DNA from: Trichostrongylus colubriformis | Taxonomy: Eukaryota; Nematoda; Chromadorea; Rhabditida; Trichostrongylidae | DNA length: 64,000 nt | Direction: 5' to 3' | Assembly: GCA_963978905.1 (NCBI GenBank) | Contig: OZ022260.1 | Coordinates: 38,066,259 to 38,130,258 of the forward strand | Part shown: one piece after another, positions 34,401-47,500 of the stretch | Layout of the letters: every line of letters starts with the position of its first letter | Numbering within the stretch: position 1 is the stretch's first letter | Translations under genes and position numbers: made by a program | The notes under the pieces: generated by a model | What the model saw: only the letters and a program-made list of their open reading frames with translations | What the model was told of the DNA's origin: nothing | Databases searched by the model: none

Positions 34401-36749
34401 TGCTTTTCCTTTTCCTCTTCACCTCTATCACGTTCTCTATTTCTTTCTCTGTATACCTGTTCCCTCACACTCACTCGTACTTTACCGCACTCCACACCCC
34501 CTCTCCACACAGTCCATTTCCCGACGCCTGGCAGGGCGTGGCCTACGGACTTAGGTGAGTGGCCAGAGTGAGAGTGTGTGGCGGGGTGAGAGAGTTTGAT
34601 GCACCATCATTGAAGTGCGTAGGCCACGCCCTATCAGGCACTCCGAATAGACTGTATCTCTTCCATATCTCCCCAGCATTGTCGGTTTGCTTTTGCAGGC
34701 TATCCGCAATGATATGTTGTGACTACAAGCCAACGTGACGTGCCCTATTGCCTTATTTATCTCTTAAATATCCAAATGTTGTTTAGGTTACTTTCATACG
34801 TTGCGACGCTATTGGATAAGGAGCTACAAGCCGCAACGCATAGACAGCGCAGGCTCTAGGATCAATATGTTGGCGCGCTGAGCATGCCACAGTTAGCGAG
34901 CATACCACTATATTGACCTAAAAGCCTGCGTTGCATGTGCGCTGCGGCCTTGCGGTCACATGATCGCATCGTGGCTTATGAAAGCAGCCCTGTGATGTAC
35001 AGCCTTTCAGCATGTGTCTTTGAAACTCTTTTCTACTTTTGAGTATTTTGAATTTTTTTTGAATCGAAAAGTGTTTTTCTCATCGAAATGAAGGAAATAA
35101 GCACTGCTTCCACATATAGTATTTAGTTAATTGTGATCGAATAAATATGGAATGAATGTACATATATATTTTTTTGTTTTCGAACTGTGAAGAGCCCCGG
35201 TTGATAGGTTTTTTAGCGCGAAAAGCAGATATACATATAAGTATTCTTCACTAGAATTACTGTAATAATAGGAAGGTTGGGAATAAAGATGGGGCGTACT
35301 CTAAATTTCAAACGAGAACAGCTATGAGCATGTACACAGAAGTGTGAAAGTGACTTCGATTGTGATCACTTACAATTAGTGAAGTTGGTCCCCTCGCTTC
35401 AACAATGTACTATGCGACGTGGCATAAATCGGTATGGATGTATGTTACTAGGACTGAAATTTCGCGTTGGGGCGTCGCGCATGCGACGCAGTGATGCGGG
35501 CTATTCACGTCCTATTGGGTGGGTCCTGAAGCGATAATGCTGCTCTACACCTCACTCTAAACGTAATCGTTCCAGGTCGCAACTAGTACGCCGTCCCTAT
35601 TTGGTACCGTTTTGTCACGCATCAAACGCGGCCACACGAATTTTTTGTCCTAATGGCACACACCCGATCAGTATGACTGATTTTTTTTTGAAAAAAACTC
35701 GACCTATGTTGGTAGAGCGAGGGCTTACTTTAAAGACTAGTACAGCATTACCTTACTGAAAAACTCGACCACTACATAGATGTCTAATCGATTTACCCAT
35801 CGCTAATCGATATCAGTCGAGGCTGTGACACTTATTTAATGAGTAGCTTTGTCAGCATTCAGCTTGAACACGACAACATACTAATAACCAGTAAGCAAGC
35901 AGTAAGCAAGAGCAACTTCAGCAAAAATATTCAACACAAGTATTAACTGAAGTGGGTCAATGCAAGTGGGTTGGAGGAGTTGAAAAAACGCGAAAACTTC
36001 CACGGAGTCGAGCTTTTTTCCCTCCCTAGGCTCAGGCTGGAGCAGATGAGACAGGTGCTTTGGCAGATGCTTCTTCATGCATGAGAAGTAACAATAAGCC
36101 CAGAAAGGGAAGAAGCTTCGACGTCGATGAAAAGTTGCGTCTCACCCCCCCCCCCCTATTGCATTGACTCATTGAATCAATTGTCTGGTGGTATATTCAC
36201 CGCTATACTACTAATGTCCCAAAGAGACTAAGTAATATTAAAAAATTGATACGGTAATTCTCAGCGATCGAGCTAACAAGGGCACAGTGATCTGTCTATT
36301 ATGCTATTTCAATCTAACACCCGCTGATCACAGCTATTAAAAACTTTTGTGAAACGGATTTCCTGTATCAACGTTTTCACCCAGTCCATCCACCTGAAAT
36401 TTATGTATCTTTAACAGTGATCTAACTATACCTAACAAACAGAAACAATCTCTATAGTAAAATTTAGTTCCCATGAGATACAATGAACATCACCACATGA
36501 CCTACTTCGATTGATATTTCTGTGTCGATTCAGCCGTCGACATCGCCCATTCCATTTTTCCTGTTGGTTTCTCGAAAGTTCGTTAGGCATTTGTGGATTT
36601 TAGGGAGGGGTTTGTCTTAGGCCACTGCATTCAGGTGGAAGAGTAGATAAGAAATTAAGTATAAGGAAAGTGGTGGGCATTTTACCCCTGCTCCGGTAGT
36701 GACGGACTTTCTTCATGGATGAACCACTTTCGCCCGTGCCTCCATTCAC
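34401..36749. other. Intergenic interval with foldback repeats, no gene supported
   Basis: Holds a palindrome near 34,500-34,640 (GGCGTGGCCTACG and inverse), a third GGTCCTGAAGCGAT-core MITE at about 35,445-35,660, and an inverted-repeat element at about 35,955-36,150 related to 61,310-61,536. Between these I see AT-rich unique sequence with no exon-like structure. Confidence 0.45.
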
Positions 36750-36882
36750 ATGGTGCCTTTTTCCCCCATTTCTACTCATTTGAAATGTGTTTCAGATGCC
36801 CTTTATAGAAGCATACGGGACACATTGTTCGAACTTGATAAAAACGGACGTTTACAGAGTATTGATGAGGAATTGAAAGCAG
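36750..36882 (+). CDS. Isolated exon with LisH-like sequence (tentative)
   Basis: An open stretch ends at a GCAG|GTACGA donor. It may start at an internal TTTCAG acceptor (exon 36,796-36,882, 87 nt) or, unspliced, at the ATG at 36,750. The residues ALYRSIRDTLFELDKNGRLQ, followed by SIDEELKA, resemble the amphipathic LisH-type segment of FOP/CEP20-like centrosomal proteins (pattern: L-x(2)-TLE-x-G-x-L-x(3)-x-ELRA). I could not find a next exon in phase downstream, where a mariner begins at 37,380. The family suggestion is weak. Confidence 0.3.
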
Positions 36883-37379
36883 GTACGACTTCTACACAAT
36901 GTATACATATTTTTATTCTTTTGTGCACCAGAAATTGCCTATGTGTCTAATATAAATACAAAATGATTTATACCACCTTGGCGGGTACTGTAATTATGGT
37001 TATCAGGAGTGAGAAAATCTTCTATCAAAATGAATGCTCTGTGGCGATTCACGGTCGAAGATAGGCCTCATCTAGGCGAATCATAGCTGAGCTTCAATAG
37101 AGAGCTTGGTTCTTGGCTCGCACCAAGCTCTTTATCATGACTCATCTAAAATGCGTCATTGCGCGTAATGTCGAGCAGCTATGGTGGGCGGGGCAACAGC
37201 CACGACGCGGCCTGGCTTTGGCTCCACCTTTTCCCGTGATGCGGTGAATGTGAATGAGTGCTTTGTGAAGACCGATGGTATACGGGAGAATCGTTTCTAC
37301 AGTTTTCTGACCTCTGAACCGCCCCTTCTCCACTGCGGCAATCAAATGTTCCACGTTATCAACATGTCTTCTCGAAATA

Positions 37380-38275
37380 TTAGGTTGTCCCAAAAGTCTT
37401 GTCGTATTTTTTTCGATCATCACTTTTTATTTTTTTTTTCGTCCAACAAATAACAATAAGGCAACAACGTAGTGACCATTGCTATCGGCAACCCTCTGCT
37501 ACTTTATAGGAAAATCGTTGATTCCCTCCTCCCAGAACTCGGGGTTCTGAGAGTCGAAGAAGTCAGCGATCGCCTTCGCAAGCAAGTCATAATCAACGAA
37601 TTTTCTCTTGGCCAGGAAGGATTCGAGAGGATGGGTAAGGTGTTGGTCAGAAAGGGCAATGTCTGTAGTGTATGGCGGGTGGGGCAGGATATCCCAGCCG
37701 AGCTCCTGTAGCTTGGCCTGGGCACTTTTCGCGAAATCGGAGGAAATTGGAGCGGGCGTCGTCATGTAGGAGGGTAACCGCGGACCTCTTTCGGCGCTTT
37801 TCTCGAACAGCGACGGCGAGCTGCTGGAGCTGGTGGGTGCATACGGTAGCGGTGACTGTCTCGCCTTGTACCAGCACCTCGCGGAAAAGCGTTCCTTCCG
37901 CGTCCCAGAACCAGCACAGTCCCAAGCGTGATTTGTCTTTTATGTCAATCTCGCCGTTGCTGAAGCTGATGAACCAGCGGCGCATGGTCTCGTAGCTCAC
38001 ACATCCCTTGCCCAATGCAGCGCTGATGGAGTGGCAAGCTTCCGTCGTTTTAGTGCCGCAAGACCGCTCATAATAGATGACACCGCGAGTTGGGTGGGTA
38101 TCGACAACGGGCATTGTAGCTCTCTCCACGGGATCTGGTGGGACAATATATATTTTCCTAGAAAGCTCAGGGAACGTTCTACCATATTCCTGAACCGCCT
38201 GGACCTGCCTCGAAGTGAACAAGAGTTACTGATTTTTTTTTGGAAAAATACAACAAGACTTTTGGGACAACCTAA
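37380..38275 (-). pseudogene. Internally deleted mariner transposon, copy 2
   Basis: Ends TTAGGTTGTCCCAAAAGTCT and AGACTTTTGGGACAACCTAA are near-perfect inverse repeats next to TA. On the minus strand an open frame (38,222-37,647) runs through the helix-turn-helix region, WFWDAEG and LLHDDARS. A frameshift near 37,735 then moves it to the frame holding the PPYTTDIALSDQH block, where the third catalytic region is altered. It lacks the same part before WFWDAEG as the 28.8-kb copy. Dead and non-autonomous. Confidence 0.85.
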
Positions 38276-38329
38276 TATAAAGTCTTTATAACATGTGAGG
38301 CCTGGTTTGCTTCAAATAGATGTTTACTC

Positions 38330-38385
38330 GAGTGCGATTCGATCTCACGGCACACGCAACTATAACGCGGCCCAGGAGGCCACCA
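38330..38385 (-). repeat. Degenerate tRNA-like fragment
   Basis: Minus strand has a GATCGAATCGC box-B-like motif after a partly paired hairpin. No full cloverleaf. It lies just past the SLC6 gene's 3' end. Confidence 0.2.
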
Positions 38386-38435
38386 CATCACTCATTCTAT
38401 TCGCATAACTCCATCAACAAAAAACTTCAAAAAAC

Positions 38436-38441
38436 TTTATT
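38436..38441 (-). terminator. Polyadenylation signal of the SLC6-family gene
   Basis: Minus-strand AATAAA about 86 nt after the TAG stop at 38,527-38,529. It is the first perfect signal downstream. Confidence 0.6.
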
Positions 38442-38526
38442 AAATTACTAACGCTAATTACTAAAAAACATTTTAGACGAAATGGACGTTGTACTAAATG
38501 TAAAGTTATCAATTGCCCTTATAAAA

Positions 38527-41500
38527 CTAATATATACGTGCAAGTTTCTCATTTTTCTCAGCCAATCGTCGATGAGCCGTCGATCGGGGTCCCCAGAGCT
38601 CAGCGTCTGGTCTGAATAAACGCCTCCAATCCATGCGATTGCTATAGAAATACCAGATCTGAAATCAGACTTTGCTGTGAATTCGTAGGTGGTATGGAGA
38701 AGAGTAAAACGAAATGCTCTTTCAGTTATCTCCCGAAGACTCCTAGCACGGGTCGGGTACTGTAGCAACTTCCAACACTCTCAAGCACCCTTGCTCCCTT
38801 ACCATCGAGCAATGCATGATCCTGAGTGCGTTTGAAGCATTCTAAGATGTATCTTCCAGGAAGAGAAATCATCTTTTAAAGTTTGTAAGCCTTTAGCTCA
38901 GATAGTGAAGTCCCTAATTTGAGCAATCCCTCTGTAATGCGCCATGCACCCGTGTTTCACTCGAAATTGCAGAAAGTGTGATTATTAGGTGGGCCTGACT
39001 ATTCTTTACTCACACACTTGGTATTAACTGATCAGCTAGCAAACAAGCAATAAATTGCCTTGGATTACCGCAAGAATTGTAAAAGTATTCGAGATCCATA
39101 TTTTCGCGCATTCAAAATACTGTTGATTACCAAGGATTATCAAACAAAACAACAACTAACCCTATTTATAGCACAAATGGGTATTGGGCTCAAGATCAGA
39201 AGAAAGAATACACTATCGATTCGATCAAAGTTTGTTGTTTCATCTCTTATAAAAAGTATGGTGAATAGCTGAAAGTGCAAATTCACGGTTTTCTGCGCTT
39301 TACACAAAAAGCACCCATTTTGAGCTTTCCCTTCAATCAAGTTCTCAAGGTATATGCGGTGCAGAGCGTTAGCACGGCTACTGTAGCTTTATACGTGTGA
39401 TGAATTGTATTTTTGGTGTTATTGCACAAAACACGGCATGTCACATGCGATATTTTCGGACGTTTCGCATATGAAAGACAGTGCAGCACCTCAGATCAGA
39501 ATTGCAATACAAAATCTAACTTCTTGGCAGTCGCATGGCGTATAATCAGCTAGTTGTTCCTGACCACTTTGGTGTAATCTAGTAAGCAGAGAATGCATAG
39601 AAAGTCGAGGTAAGAATCACTGTAGCCACTGTGACTATAATGTACTGCTTATATCTTGCTGATAAGTATGTACTTACCGCCAATGGGTTCCCTGGTATGG
39701 AGCATTTCTGCTCCATACCAGGGAACCCATTGGCGGCAAGTATAGCGGTCCTGTGGCAGCAGTAAGTTGATTAAGTATGTACAAATACGACTGTAGACTC
39801 TCATACAGAGTCTATAAATAAAATCTAATTTGTACATTTTCAGGCTTGATAAAGGCGCTAGGCGCCGAAAGCTTGCCTTAAGGCTAAAATATCTTTTGCA
39901 ACCAATTTTTGCAATCGGTTTTGTAAAAGCTGTTTTGAGTCTTTTGGAATAAATTTTGGAAGTCTCACATTGCCTTATTCACATTCAGATCAACATGAGG
40001 CTTCGGGACAAGACAATGCTTATGTACTTAAAGATTATGTATCCGAAGATTTCAGATGTATTCTTGATTATGGGCAGTTCTAAATTACGGGGATCATTTG
40101 GTGAACTTGATTTGAGATTCGATCATTTGGTGAACTTGAGATTCAATTGAGATTCAATTCAATTCAAAAAATTTTGATTTGATCGGATTTAATACAGGCT
40201 GGGAACCCGAATTAACTTAGATTCAATTTTGTTCGGAAGTGAGTGAAGGAAGGGGGGGGGGGGCAGGGTAAGGCATCTAGAATTTTTCGATAACACAAAA
40301 GGAGTGGCCATTTGCTTTTGCCTACTCTTATATGTGCGGCGAGCGCATAAAAGGTCGATAACTGGAACTGCTGTAGACGGTGTAATAGCGGTGTACCGCT
40401 TATAATTTCCTAGATAGCTTTATATCAAAGAACTTTCAATGTATACCCAAATTTCTGAAATTACGTTAATCAACTAACTGTTAATATGGCTGGAATCACC
40501 ACACTCCACAAATATGTCGTGATCATCTGATAAATGTAGTCTATGGTTGAAACGTTGGCAACAACCTTAAAAGCGGTGATAATTTTCCAAGTATTCCAGC
40601 CAATAGTGAAATTGTAAAATTGACCACTTCAACGAAAAAAAAAAACTCACGGCTTTACCAACAGTCATCGTTGTCACATTTGATGATATACGTTCAGTCC
40701 CGTAGAAATAGCATATAACAATAAGTTCGGCTAATACCACAACGACTGCCGCCGCTTGCATCACATTTGTTTGGATACCAAGTTTAGGAACATAGCAGTA
40801 CTATAATGGGTGGCGGTTTATTTTTTTTTTTTGAAAAAAAAAATGAAGAAAAAATTTGGAATGGTAGAAAACTTACTTGACAAAAAGGTATGAGTGATAA
40901 TAGAGCGGCTGTTAAGCAGATTATATAAAGCACTGCCGTTCTGATAGACTGAGTTGGCACCAGATCGGTGTAGTCCATTATTGTAGAGCAAATTATTTCG
41001 ATACGTATAATCTGGAAACTTCGGAATACTTTCGTCAGTACAAAATTATGAATTTTGTCATCAAGATGGTATACCGTAATCAACCCTGTTACCAGGCCTT
41101 TTAATCCACTGAGGGTGAAAACAGGTGGAAACAAAAGTGAAAGTTATACAAATTGTTAAATCAATAATAAGTAATACAATTCATGAAATTGTCCTTTACG
41201 AGATATTGAAGGACCATTTATTTCCTTGCGTCTTACCGGGCCCATTATGAGTATTTGCGGCAACAGTGTAGTAGGTTGCGCAATGCTTAGTGTCAAAGGA
41301 ATCGTCCACGAAAATTCCATGATCCTCTTAAAATCACTCTCCTGAGTAAAAACACGAAAAAATGAGAATTCCCCTTCACTTCAGAGCAGAAATCGAAAAA
41401 CTGGAAGGAGAGCAAATTGTTCGAATTTCCTTACATTTCCCGCCGTAATATTTGAACAGCCGCCCTGGCAGAGCGCTATTTAATTCTCCGCGCCCAATGT

Positions 41501-44500
41501 TGATTTGCTTCTCGCACTGCGTGTCTGACCACGTGAGCGTCGCCTCTTTTCTCCTCAGGGCTCCAGCGTCAAGCTTCGGCGAAGGTGACTTCCTCTCAAA
41601 CCAACGTCTTGAATTGGCTGCTCCTTTTACTACTGTTTGTCTCCTCGCGTGGTTAAACACCAGACGGAGGAATGCTGGAGCTTCTGAAGCTCCTACATTC
41701 TATCGCTTAGGCGAGTACAAAAGGCTGGACAGGTTCACCACATCAAAATGACCGACCCTCGCAATATCCACATAAGATAACAAAGCTTGCGGGAGCCCGA
41801 TGCGCTCGCTCCTAGTGTATCGACAAAAAAGCCAGTAAGGTTACTTTCACTGGAACGGAGTTGTGGCAGCGCACGACATCGCCTGTTGTCCCGTGCGCGA
41901 TTGTTGTAACGTCACCCACCACGCGCCGATGAAGTTTTTCCGTGGAGCCCGTCGGCGTCAGTTCGGTGAGGCCGCGGACATACTTTGCGCACACGTCATT
42001 TGACGCCGGTGTCAAACTGAGCAGGTCTCGGCATCAATCTGATAAAGCGCTCCGTCCACAAAATGTTCGATCCAACCAAACTACAGTATGCTGGTCGTGG
42101 CGAGAGCGCAGGCATTCAAATTCGACACCGGCGTCATTTGACGCCAACAGCGGTGTCAAATGTCATGTGCGCAAAGTATGACCGCGACCTGAGCTTCATC
42201 TCTATTGGACTCATGTAGTACATATTTACGTGTAACACTTTGCACGCGGCCCTTAGTAACCAAATATACCATAATATGTGTGTGTAGCAGGAAAACTCAA
42301 AGTTTCGTGGGTGACTCCCTTAATTTGGCTAGATCATGCCTAGCAAGGCTGATGCCGTACTTCGCGATGCTGCGCCTCTGCGATATCGCACGCCATTCCG
42401 CGATCATGCGATTCTGCGACTTAATATGAAAAATTGCATGGTTGCAAAATCGCGAATTGCGAAATTTAACATAAGGTGATAATCGCACTACGCCATTACA
42501 TGGATACGAACATACAATCTCGTTGCGTCAGACTCCAAATATTAGGTAACGCCGCGTTTATACTCGACAACTGGAATCAGACAATCAGGACGTAAAATTT
42601 CACCCAATTTTCTGATTGGACATAATCTCGTTGTTGTCTCGTATCTGATCCATTTCTTGAATTTCGTTATATCTTTGACTGATATCTATCCATTTCTCTT
42701 CGCGATTTTTCCTATTTTTCAGTAGGGCTGGGTATGGGCTCAGTGTACTGGTTGTTCAAAAACTGACCTTGGTTAAAGCTGAAGCCAGGAATCCGGTGAT
42801 GGATAAGATAAAGGTCAAAGGAATTTGTAGATCACCAAATATATGCATAGATGAGAGAAATACCGATAAAATATACGTGGACGCACGATTTCCCTTGATA
42901 GAATAGTCCGTTTTGATAACATCTTAAAAAAATTTCTTCTGATTCGAAAGTAAAAGCCAGACCTTCACGATGACCTCTTCCTTCGCTTTTCGCAACTCTC
43001 TTGTTTCGCGAGTGTGTACCCTTATGTCAGGATTGTCGCACGACGATGAGCGACGTGCGACGTAGTGTGTGCAAGCAAAGCGCGTCGCAGTTGTTGGGTC
43101 TTAGAACGGTTACACGGAAATGCTATGGAGGCGATACGCAGTTGACTTGTAATCGCTCCGGGACCCAACAGCATGGCGCCTTTGGCTCATCCGCCTTGCT
43201 TCGCTTGCGACATGCCGCGATGCGACAATCCTGACATAAAGGTACACACCCTTGTTTCGCCATCCCCTTGATTATTCGAGTCAGAGGCCAGTTACGGCGA
43301 TCGCATGTATGTACGAGACCTAATGGATCGTTCCACCATTTCTCTTATACAAAAGGGGCAATTTTGGTATACGTGGGCAGTTGCAGTCTGGTTGGTTTGT
43401 CACAACTTCACAGACGACACCTTGACATCGTGCGATGACATCAAAAGAATCGTCTACGGAAAAAACAGTTTCTTTGTTACCCTTATATTTGTGTTGTTTG
43501 CGTGGTGAAGGCCGAATGCAAAAATTCACGCGAAAAAGTGAGAATTTGGCCAAGATAACTTTCCTCAACTTACCTTCTTGGCCAAGTGGGCGGGGCCTCC
43601 TAGCGAAAGCGCCATCCCGTCGTCCGCCGCCGTTGGGGACGGAAAATGAATTGCTTACGTAGCTTTCTGTTCCTACGATGCGTCTCTGACCGCGGCCAAC
43701 GACGGGGTGGGCATCGGAGGCCCCACCATCCGGCCAAGAATTTGTGGTGCTGTATCTTGTCCAAATTTTCACTTTTCGCGTTAAACTTTGCATGCGGCGC
43801 ACACAGGCAAGTACAGCAAAAGTGTATGGGTGACTAAGAAACTTCTTCCGTGGACGATTCCATCAAGGGCGATTCACTCTAGTATTTCCTTTTTCTTCAC
43901 TTTCGAGTTTCTGATTCGAGGTGAAGTACCTTAGGATTTCGATATCGCTTTTCAACGCGAGATTCGCTACAAAAATCTTTTCTGATCTCGAATAATTGTT
44001 TAAAGAGAAGCGTGTTTTCAAGTACGCTTTCCTCCTTTGCTTGTGCTCCTTCCGCTGGTGTCTTTACCGAGCTTTCGTCTTCAAAAATTAGATACTCATG
44101 AGTAAACTAACTTGTGTAGTGGAATGAGTAGCTATCACCCTCTGATACTTCAACTAAAAATGTATCTACGCTCACGGCATATATGCATCCTTGAATTGCA
44201 AATAATATTGTCGTTAAAACCGTTATTGTCATAGCATCGCTGCAAAGAATTCACTACATTTGTCGTTGTGTTAAAAGAACATTTCGCGATTACGAGGTTA
44301 GACGGCTGGTCTTTTCGGGCAGTAAATCTTCGGGTAACTACCCACACTGCACTGTTGCTGCCCTGCTACGCTACGCTACCCGCTTTAACCCGAGCTATCC
44401 ACGCTGATTAAACTCAAGAGAACGTGACCAGTCTGGATGTCGTGACTTACGCACGACTTCAACAGCAAGGGCGCCCCATGGTCGCGAGCCGCGCCGGTCC

Positions 44501-47500
44501 GCGTACGCCTACATTGCGCTACGGTACTTCAACGCTTCGCGAACACTCTCGCCGTCTGATCTGAATTGTCATCAACAGTCGCAAGTCAGTCTTTGTCGTG
44601 TGCCGTCCCGTGCAGTCCTCTCGTCTTCCTCCGCGTAATCAATGCTCCTCCGTCTCGTACGATGCTCCAGCACCCCTCGACGTTCGACATCTTCCCAAGG
44701 ACGAGCGTAGCGGACAGGAATAACGGCATGGAGGCCCAAGGGAGCCACAAAGAGCAAAGGTAACCACTGGAGGGGCTGGTTACCTCTATACGGGTTGCAG
44801 AAACCGCTAGTGAGCTAGTGTCTCGTCGTTTCCCCGTAGTTTGGCTGAGCATTGGTCCGCCCTATGTTGCGTGTCGTAGTTTCATGTAGGTCTATTACAT
44901 AGTTCATGAAGTATGATGGAGTTATGGGTTCGAGTATGCTCTTACGTAGAAATACCGGTAGAAAGCCGGAAGCCTTCTATTTGATCGAGGTCACGTGTAA
45001 TATCTTCGCGTAGGGCAGACTCTTTTGTATTTGGTTAGCCGCAGGGTACGTCACCGTAGAGGGAAGTTCATCGTATAGTCAACTTTCTTTGTCAGTGTAG
45101 GGGTTATATGGGCCTACTGGTACCAAGTCAAGGGGAATCCCGCGAGGCGGGACGAGTGAGACGAGCGCATGTAAGACCCTTATGCAACATGCCGCGCCGC
45201 GCCAAGGCGATCCACCGGTCGATAACCGCGGTGCGATAGAAGCGTAGCTGGTGGGTTTCCTTGGCACGAGGCGGGTCGAGCGGGTGTAGCGTTCTGATGG
45301 CCCACAACACGAATTTAACCTGAATAGTTCACCAAAGGTTTTTTGATTGAAGGCTGGTCGGACAGTCTTGGGTGTGCTGACAAAGAGAAAAGGGAAAGTC
45401 AGAATTGAGCTCACGAGACGACATCGTTGAAGAAATCACTTTGACTGCCGAGAAATACCATACCACCGAAGCCAAGTTGTGGCAAACAAATTGACTGAAA
45501 AGTAAATTGAAAGTTGTGAGCACAGTAACGAGGTTATAAGCGGTACACCGATATCATCCTACTGTTACTGTAAGCCTGCCAACGATTTTTTTTAACGCTG
45601 CCTGGCTCCTCCTTTGCATGGGGATACTGATACTGAGAGCGAGTCAGCGGTGAGAGATTTGCAGTAGTTCGTCCCCAACGAACTAGCTCAGGCAAGTAGC
45701 GTGCATTGAGGGCGATGTGTGCAATTACTGCAATATTACAGCTTTTGAAACTTGCTATGGCCACGGTGAAAGGGTGTAGATATGTTTAAGCACTGTGTTA
45801 AGAAAATTTTTTGAAAAGAATACGACGCTCATACTTAACCTAGATACGATCTCCTTTTCCAACGAAGTACGACTCCTACCCTCTTGGAACTTTCCCACTC
45901 CCTTCGCGTGCGACAATTCTATTGCGGAAGCAGCAAGGCACTCGCCGCGTGGTGCGCTGCCCCAACCCAGGTCCTGGTCTACACACCGATGACGATAATG
46001 TACCGCATACAATCTCATGTGTACAATATATGTACTCTAGTAGTGAAATTTATATTAATTATATAGAACAAAGTAGAACAATTCACATACGAATATAACG
46101 GCTTCTATCCATGGTCGTAAATTAGTAAATGACACAGATTGGCCTTCGGGTGAAGCTGATGAAGGACTCAAAAATACATAAGTCGCTACAAGTGCCGTGG
46201 TTGTCAGGAACATTAGAAACACGTAGCAGTAGATCAGCTTAAATGCGATTATCACCGGATAAAGCATTTATGTGTTGGTGTGAATATTCTTCCATGCGAA
46301 GGGGAATGCATCGTTACGACATTGGCAACGCAACGTGCGGCGCGATGAATGCGAGCTAGGGACGCTGTATGAAGTTTCCTATGACCATTGCTATGTTTCC
46401 GGCATATAATAGAACATTGGACAGGGTAGTCACTTTAGGATCCAACAACAGCAGGCTCGCTAGTCGCAAGCATCACATTGCGAAGTCCTGTCATTATGGT
46501 ATACACTCTACGTGCAACGGTGTGCTACTTTTGTACAGAATGCTCGTTGACACCTTTGTCTCGAAAACGAGAATTCCGTACTAAAGTCCCACTCCCAATT
46601 GCTTTCTGGAGGCAGGCGAACTGTTCAGCAAGTTGTGTGTGTACCCTTATGTCGGAATCTCGCACGACGAGAGCGGCGTGCGACGCAGTGTGTGCGAGCT
46701 ATGCGCATCGCGGTAGTTGGATATTGGAACGATTACACGGTAATGCTCTGGTTGCAATACGCAGTTGGCTCAAAATCGCTTCGGGACCCAACAACATGGC
46801 GCCTTTAGCTCGTCCACATTGCATCGCTTGCGACATGCCGCGGTGCGAATTCTGGACATAAGGGTACATACCACAGCGACCTGTAAGGCTGCCCTCTGTG
46901 TAGTCACCATCGTTAATCATTAGGGCATGAAGCCCCTCAGACAGCACCAAGATCAGAGGCTCCCGTCGAACGCGACCAGCAAAAGCGATAGCTAGCCGCG
47001 TCCTCAACGTAGCTATTTCTCACTTTAACGCCTTTTTTTGTCTCGCTGAATAACCACCCAGACCTCCGTTGTCATTATCGAAGGTCGTGTATTGCTTATA
47101 GCCTGCATGCGATCCACAAGGTATGGAGGCAGTGGGGCAGTCCTACTTCCCCGCCCTGGGGAAGTCGGAACCGGTATTGAACGTGGGGAGTGGGACTTTC
47201 GAACAAGATTCTCGTTTGCACCTTTACCTCGCACTTCCTCGCACTGAGCATGTGGTTGACCGCGCTCATGTCAGCTTTGTCTGTTGATACTTTTCGATAA
47301 TTAGTGTTACACCATATGAAAATGACACAAGTTCATCATATTAGGGGATCAAGAAATAATCAAAAACACTAAAGGTGATATACAATAAGGTGATACACGA
47401 TTAATTTGGCTGTGGAAGTGCAGTATGCATTATCACAGCGAATTTTTAATGCACCCAACCTATTTGCAGAGCGGGTTATGTTCCTCATCCTCATTTCAGT

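Noticed and set aside
40877..41108. Longer SLC6 exon starting at the CCCTCAG acceptor (41,108)
   Set aside because: That start is out of phase with exon 16. The TTTCCAG acceptor at 41,011 is in phase and aligns better with the family, so the shorter exon was chosen.
45079..45414. 111-codon minus-strand frame as a gene
   Set aside because: Composition-driven open frame in the GC-rich island, overlapping other open frames, with no recognisable motif. SLC6 exon 13 only abuts its right edge, in another frame.
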